Shown: positions 60,066-64,000 of the stretch, piece after piece | How the letters are laid out: each line of letters begins with the position of its first letter | Numbering within the stretch: the stretch's first letter is position 1 | Assembly: GCF_000222025.1 (NCBI RefSeq) | Contig: NZ_AFQO01000003.1 | Location: 62,001 to 126,000 of the forward strand | Length of the DNA stretch: 64,000 bases | Direction of reading: 5' to 3' | Origin: Haemophilus haemolyticus M19501 | Lineage (GTDB): Bacteria; Pseudomonadota; Gammaproteobacteria; Enterobacterales; Pasteurellaceae | Translations under genes and position numbers: made by a program | The notes under the pieces: model-generated | What the model saw: the letters and a program-made list of their open reading frames with translations, nothing else | Databases searched by the model: none | What the model was told of the DNA's origin: nothing

Positions 60066-61529
60066 TTATTCTGCTGAGTGCGTTGTTTTACGACGGCGTG
60101 GACGGTAGTATTTTTTCTTTGGTTTGGGATGTAGGCGTTGTTGCTCGTGTATCAACTGTTCGCGCTGTTCACCATTGCTGAATTGATATTCGTGCCACCA
60201 TTTGGCTAATTCAATTGTTTCGCCACCTTCAATTTCCGCACGCATAGCCAGTAAATCAAAGCCAGCACGGAATTTTGGATGTTCCATGGTTCGCATTGGT
60301 GCTGAACCAGTACGTTTTAATAATTGCAGTTGTAAGAACCAAATATCACGAATGACCGCAGTATGACGACGAGGTGCAGCCAAAGCACGGCAGAATAAAT
60401 CTAAAACTTCATTCCCCGCCAAAGCATAAGCATCATGGTTATTTAGACCGCCTTCATTTTTCAAGATTTCCACTTTTTCGCGTAATGGATACCAGAAAAA
60501 TGCTGCAAATAAGAATGCAGGATTAATACGAAGTTTATCCGCAACACGTTCATCCGTAGAAGTAAGTGCGGTGACGATCATGCGTTCTGCAAAGCTATCT
60601 TCTTTCTCTGTAAAATATGGGCTTAATGCAGGGAAAAGTTGTTCAAATAAACCATATTGACGTAATAAACGATAGGTTTTTACCCCTTGTCCTGCTTGTA
60701 ATAATTTTAAACTTTCGTCAAATAAGCGGGCTGGCGGAATATTTTTTAATAAAGGAGTAAGTTCACGAATTGGCTGTTCGCTCGGTTTTTCAAGGAACAT
60801 ATCAAGTTTTGCCATGAAACGAATTGAGCGTAGCATGCGCACAGGATCTTCTTGATAACGCGTAACTGGATCACCGATTAAGCGTAGTTTTCCCGCTTTG
60901 AGATCCTGAATACCATCAAAATAATCACGTAAGGTATTGTCTTGCGGATTGTAATACAGCGCATTGACCGTAAAGTCTCGGCGTTCTGCATCTTGTTCGA
61001 TCGTACCGTAAACATTATCGCGCAGTAACATGCCTTCATTGCTTTGTTTCGCTTGATTTTCATTGAGGGCATCACTGTGATTGGCACGGAAGGTGGCGAC
61101 TTCAATAATATCTCGACCAAACATAATATGTGCTAAGCGGAAACGGCGGCCCACTAAACGGCATTGGCGTTGAAAAATATTTTGGATTTGCTCAGGACGG
61201 GCGTTTGTTGCAACATCAAAATCTTTTGGTTTTTTACCGAGCAATAAATCGCGGATACATCCACCGACGATATAAGCCTCGAAACCTTGACGTTGCAGTT
61301 TTTCCACTACGGTGAGAGCATTACGGCTAAAATCACGCGGTGAAATATCAAATTGAGCCGCTTTAATTACATTTTTATCGTAGCGGTGTGTTTGTTCTGA
61401 TTTTTTTGCCCGCGCTTTTGGCATTTGACTATTAGAACGCTCAACTCGTTTAGAATGAGCACTTGTTTTGGCAACCTCTTTTGATTTTTTTGTCTTCTTG
61501 CCAAACAAATTTTTGATATAAGTAAGAAT
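60066..61529 (-). CDS. pcnB: Poly(A) polymerase I, with probable AUU start codon
   Basis: Adds poly(A) tails that trigger RNA decay. The nucleotidyltransferase motif is VGGCIRDLLLGKKPKDFDVA, followed by DFTVNALYY and RIVGDPVTRYQEDPVRML-like sequence, with a basic Arg/Lys C-terminal tail. No ATG exists at the 5' end. ATT at 61529 lies six bases after GGAG, and the encoded MLTYIKNLFGKK aligns with the E. coli start MFTRVANFCRKV, which is known to initiate at AUU. A TTG at 61508 is an alternative but has no ribosome binding site. Protein length is 487 residues. Confidence 0.85.
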   Translation of the reverse strand: MLTYIKNLFGKKTKKSKEVAKTSAHSKRVERSNSQMPKARAKKSEQTHRYDKNVIKAAQFDISPRDFSRNALTVVEKLQRQGFEAYIVGGCIRDLLLGKKPKDFDVATNARPEQIQNIFQRQCRLVGRRFRLAHIMFGRDIIEVATFRANHSDALNENQAKQSNEGMLLRDNVYGTIEQDAERRDFTVNALYYNPQDNTLRDYFDGIQDLKAGKLRLIGDPVTRYQEDPVRMLRSIRFMAKLDMFLEKPSEQPIRELTPLLKNIPPARLFDESLKLLQAGQGVKTYRLLRQYGLFEQLFPALSPYFTEKEDSFAERMIVTALTSTDERVADKLRINPAFLFAAFFWYPLREKVEILKNEGGLNNHDAYALAGNEVLDLFCRALAAPRRHTAVIRDIWFLQLQLLKRTGSAPMRTMEHPKFRAGFDLLAMRAEIEGGETIELAKWWHEYQFSNGEQREQLIHEQQRLHPKPKKKYYRPRRRKTTHSAE

Positions 61530-61620
61530 AATTTACTCCGTTTTTTTAGTTGGAAATAAATGACTTAGCTCTTTTTCTGTAAAGAAAAAGGCAAGGGGAT
61601 TTTTCCGCATTTTTAAATGC

Positions 61621-61652
61621 AAAAAAGTGCGGCTAATTTTAACCGCACTTTT
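61621..61652 (-). terminator. Terminator of dksA (uptake-signal pair)
   Basis: AAAAAGTGCGGCTAATTTTAA faces ACCGCACTTTT; a T run follows on the minus strand. Confidence 0.7.
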
Positions 61653-61672
61653 GTATTTTTCAATAGAATGAA

Positions 61673-62110
61673 TTAACCAGCAACCTGTTTTTCGCGGATT
61701 TCAGCTAACGTTTTACAATCAATGCAAAGATCTGCTGTTGGGCGTGCTTCTAAACGGCGAATGCCAATTTCTTCACCACAACAATCGCAGTAACCAAAAT
61801 CATCGGTATCAAGTTTTTTTAAGGTTGCTTCAATTTTTTTCATTAGTTTACGTTCGCGATCACGATTACGTAATTCTAGACTGAATTCCTCTTCCTGAGT
61901 TGCTCGGTCTGCAGGATCGGGGAAATTGGTTACTTCATCCTGCATATGTGCAACGGTGCGAGAAGCTTCTTCCACGATTTGTTCGTGCCAAGCATTAAGA
62001 ATTTTTCTGAAATGAAGAATTTGCTCTTCATTCATATATTCTTCATCTTTTTTCATTTGATAAGGCTTAACGCCTGCTAAATCTAGCAAGCTCAATGATG
62101 CTCTTGACAT
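61673..62110 (-). CDS. dksA: RNA polymerase-binding transcription factor DksA
   Basis: A 145-residue coiled-coil/zinc-finger protein that acts with ppGpp in the secondary channel of RNA polymerase. Cys4 zinc site: CDCCGEEIG and CIDC. The coiled-coil tip region [20 protein letters not shown] is conserved. It is divergent from rec2, with about 260 bp between the starts. Confidence 0.97.
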   Translation of the reverse strand: MSRASLSLLDLAGVKPYQMKKDEEYMNEEQILHFRKILNAWHEQIVEEASRTVAHMQDEVTNFPDPADRATQEEEFSLELRNRDRERKLMKKIEATLKKLDTDDFGYCDCCGEEIGIRRLEARPTADLCIDCKTLAEIREKQVAG

Positions 62111-62273
62111 CTCTCACTCCTAATACATACAGAATTTAAGCGTGAACTTCACGACTTCCTGTCTTGTTATTTTAGTTTGTTCCTGACAGCACTTTTAGGA
62201 ACCCAATTTTTGCGGGCGGTATAAATATCAGAAGTTGTTTGTTTTAGCAAGTAAATTTTCCTGAAAAATTTAT

Positions 62274-62295
62274 TTTTACGATATGGATCGCAAAA
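62274..62295. promoter_or_regulatory. CRP-S site upstream of rec2/comEC
   Basis: TACGA-TATGGA-TCGCA flanked by T and A runs, centred about 85 bp before the rec2 start. The C at the third position of each half marks it as a Sxy-dependent competence site. Confidence 0.75.
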
Positions 62296-62369
62296 TCTGA
62301 GGCAACCGTTTGCATATTTAAATAAAACTAGCCTAGGCTTAGAGAGACTGGGATTAATCTTTTATAAAA

Positions 62370-64000
62370 ATGAAATTAAACTTAATAACTTTAGCTGTCT
62401 TGTTAATTGTTGCGGATTTAACGTTGTTATTTCTACCGCAACTGTTGCTATTGCCTTGGCAAGTTGCTCTCGTTATTGCGCTTGTTCTAATTTTTCTTTT
62501 TATTTTTTGGCGTAAACATTTCTTAGTTAGCCTTGCTTTTTTTGTTGCCTATCTTGGCTATTTTCATTATTCGGCTTTGAGTTTATTACAACAAGCTCAA
62601 AATATTACCGCTCAAAAGCAAGTGGTGACGTTTGAGATCCAAGAAATTTTGCATCAACAGGATTATCAAACACTTATCATCACAGCAACATTGGCGAATA
62701 ATTTGCAAGAACAACGAATTTTTTTAAATTGGAAAGCGAAAGAGGTGCCTCAATTATCGGAAATTTGGCAAGCTGAAATTTCCTTACGTCCCCTTTCTGC
62801 GCGATTAAATTTTGGCGGATTTGATCGGCAACAATGGTATTTTTCAAAAGGAATTACTGCTGTTGGAACGGTAAAAAGTGCGGTGAAAATTGCTGATGTT
62901 TCATCATTGCGTGCAGAAAAATTGCAACAAGTGAGAAAGCAAACGGAAGGGTTATCACTACAAGGTTTATTGATCGCGTTAGCTTTTGGCGAACGGGCTT
63001 GGTTAGATAAAACCACTTGGTCAATTTACCAACAAACCAATACCGCGCATCTTATTGCCATTTCTGGCTTACATATTGGGTTGGCTATGGCAATTGGATT
63101 TTACTTGGCGCGTGCTGTGCAAGTATTTTTCCCCACCCATTTTATTCATCCTTATTTTCCCTTAGTTTTTGGTGTTTTATTGGCTTTAATTTATGCGTAT
63201 TTGGCTGGTTTTAGCGTGCCAACTTTTCGTGCCATTTCAGCACTTGTTTTCGTTTTCTTCGTTCAAATAATAAGGCGACATTATTCACCTCTTCTGCTTT
63301 TTATGCTGGTTGTCGGATTCTTGCTTTGCTGCAATCCATTAATGCCGCTTTCAGTTAGTTTTTGGCTTTCTTGTGGTGCAGTTGGTTGTTTGATCCTCTG
63401 GTATCGCTATGTGCCTTTTCCTCTTTTTCAATGGAAAAATCGACCCTTTTCACAAAAAGTACGGTGGATTTTGAGTGTATTTCATTTGCAATTTGGGTTA
63501 TTACTCTTTTTTACGCCTTTGCAACTTTTTCTATTTAATGGTTTATCGTTGAGTGGATTTTTAGCTAACCTTATCGCCGTTCCACTTTATAGTTTTTTTC
63601 TTGTGCCACTGATTTTATTTGCTGTTTTTACCAACGGCGCAGTTTTTTCTTGGCAACTAGCAAATAAGCTAGCCGAAGGAATTACTTGGTTAATTTCTGT
63701 TTTTCAAGGGAATTGGTTTAATGTTTCATTTAATTTAGCGCTGGTTTTAACCGCACTTTGTGCGGGAATTTTTATGTTAATTATTTGGAGTATTTACCGA
63801 GAACCTGAGGTTTCATCATCAAGCTGGCAAGTAAAACGAGCAAGATTTTTTTCATTAAATCTCAGTAAACCTTTGCTAAAAAATGAGCGAATCAACGTTT
63901 TACGATGTTCTTTTGGCATTATGTCGCTTTGTTTTATGATTTTGTTATTTAAACAATTGAGCAAGCCAACTTGGCAGGTAGATACTTTAGATGTGGGGCA
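62370..64000 (+). CDS. rec2: Competence DNA channel protein Rec2/ComEC, 5' part
   Basis: The frame starts at 62370 and continues past the right edge; 543 residues are visible. Two N-terminal membrane segments, an OB-like soluble domain, and then the ComEC/Rec2 channel domain (NTAHLIAISGLHIGLAMAIG, LAGFSVPTFRAISALVF) with about ten membrane segments. The final visible residues WQVDTLDVGQ are the start of the metallo-beta-lactamase-like domain. It carries transforming single-stranded DNA across the inner membrane. Confidence 0.95.
   Translation, partial: MKLNLITLAVLLIVADLTLLFLPQLLLLPWQVALVIALVLIFLFIFWRKHFLVSLAFFVAYLGYFHYSALSLLQQAQNITAQKQVVTFEIQEILHQQDYQTLIITATLANNLQEQRIFLNWKAKEVPQLSEIWQAEISLRPLSARLNFGGFDRQQWYFSKGITAVGTVKSAVKIADVSSLRAEKLQQVRKQTEGLSLQGLLIALAFGERAWLDKTTWSIYQQTNTAHLIAISGLHIGLAMAIGFYLARAVQVFFPTHFIHPYFPLVFGVLLALIYAYLAGFSVPTFRAISALVFVFFVQIIRRHYSPLLLFMLVVGFLLCCNPLMPLSVSFWLSCGAVGCLILWYRYVPFPLFQWKNRPFSQKVRWILSVFHLQFGLLLFFTPLQLFLFNGLSLSGFLANLIAVPLYSFFLVPLILFAVFTNGAVFSWQLANKLAEGITWLISVFQGNWFNVSFNLALVLTALCAGIFMLIIWSIYREPEVSSSSWQVKRARFFSLNLSKPLLKNERINVLRCSFGIMSLCFMILLFKQLSKPTWQVDTLDVG

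Overview
The window comes from a Haemophilus influenzae-group chromosome (H. influenzae, or a close relative such as H. aegyptius or H. haemolyticus). The evidence is the AT-rich sequence, the many copies of the Haemophilus DNA uptake signal core AAGTGCGGT/ACCGCACTT (often inverted pairs in terminators), a P2-type porin, and core genes that match H. influenzae families in sequence and length. The gene order and accessory genes do not match strain Rd as I remember it, so this looks like a non-Rd strain. I could run no database search.

Layout. 1-3.9 kb: rodZ (cut by the left edge), the TPR lipoprotein PilF/PilW, rlmN, a competence-type CRP-S site, PBP7, and a small lipoprotein gene that is out of frame. 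4.0-7.5 kb: a YfeABCD-type metal ABC transporter operon. 7.55-8.28 kb: an IS200-type element. 8.5-12.1 kb: porin ompP2, a DUF3800 gene with a structured 5' RNA and its own attenuator, rnhA and dnaQ. 12.1-12.7 kb: two tRNA-Asp genes and an Ibs/Sib-like type I toxin-antitoxin locus. 12.8-18.0 kb: der, then the udk-dcd-AsmA-like-sotB operon on the minus strand. 18.1-23.5 kb: an AfuABC-type transporter with two tandem binding proteins. 23.7-26.2 kb: a trimeric autotransporter with a tetranucleotide repeat inside its signal peptide; it reads OFF here. 26.3-31.7 kb: purine permease with a PurR site, ppa, tRNA-Gly-Cys-Leu-Lys, metB, ldhA, trxA. 31.8-35.4 kb: four genes of an unassigned pathway (OsmC-like, MetE C-domain-like, a binding protein without signal peptide, an acyl-CoA-dehydrogenase-like flavoenzyme). 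35.5-42.5 kb: tatD-like, ppiB, cysS, a DUF455 gene, tesB, and nrdD with three evenly spaced NrdR boxes.

42.5-48.4 kb is the most unusual part. A decayed YhcG/DUF1016 nuclease gene is followed by a tight five-gene minus-strand operon: 4-TM coiled-coil protein, GTPase-like P-loop protein, GAP1-like coiled-coil protein with a C-terminal membrane anchor, WG-repeat/Sel1-like lipoprotein, small exported protein. Two coupled micro-ORFs lie upstream. I found no Haemophilus-type uptake core in this stretch, and its two terminators carry the Actinobacillus-type core ACAAGCGGT, which suggests transfer from another Pasteurellaceae lineage. The architecture resembles predicted GTPase-centred conflict systems.

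48.4-64 kb is core: grpE, nadK, recN (SOS box), glnE, miaA, mutL, amiB (broken by a one-base slip in a T tract), tsaE, folK, pcnB (apparently starting at AUU), dksA, and the 5' part of the competence gene rec2/comEC behind a second CRP-S site.

PilF, a rec2/comEC gene and two CRP-S sites tie the window to natural transformation. The uptake cores, the IS200 element, the accessory islands and the repeat-controlled adhesin show how this genome gains and switches genes.
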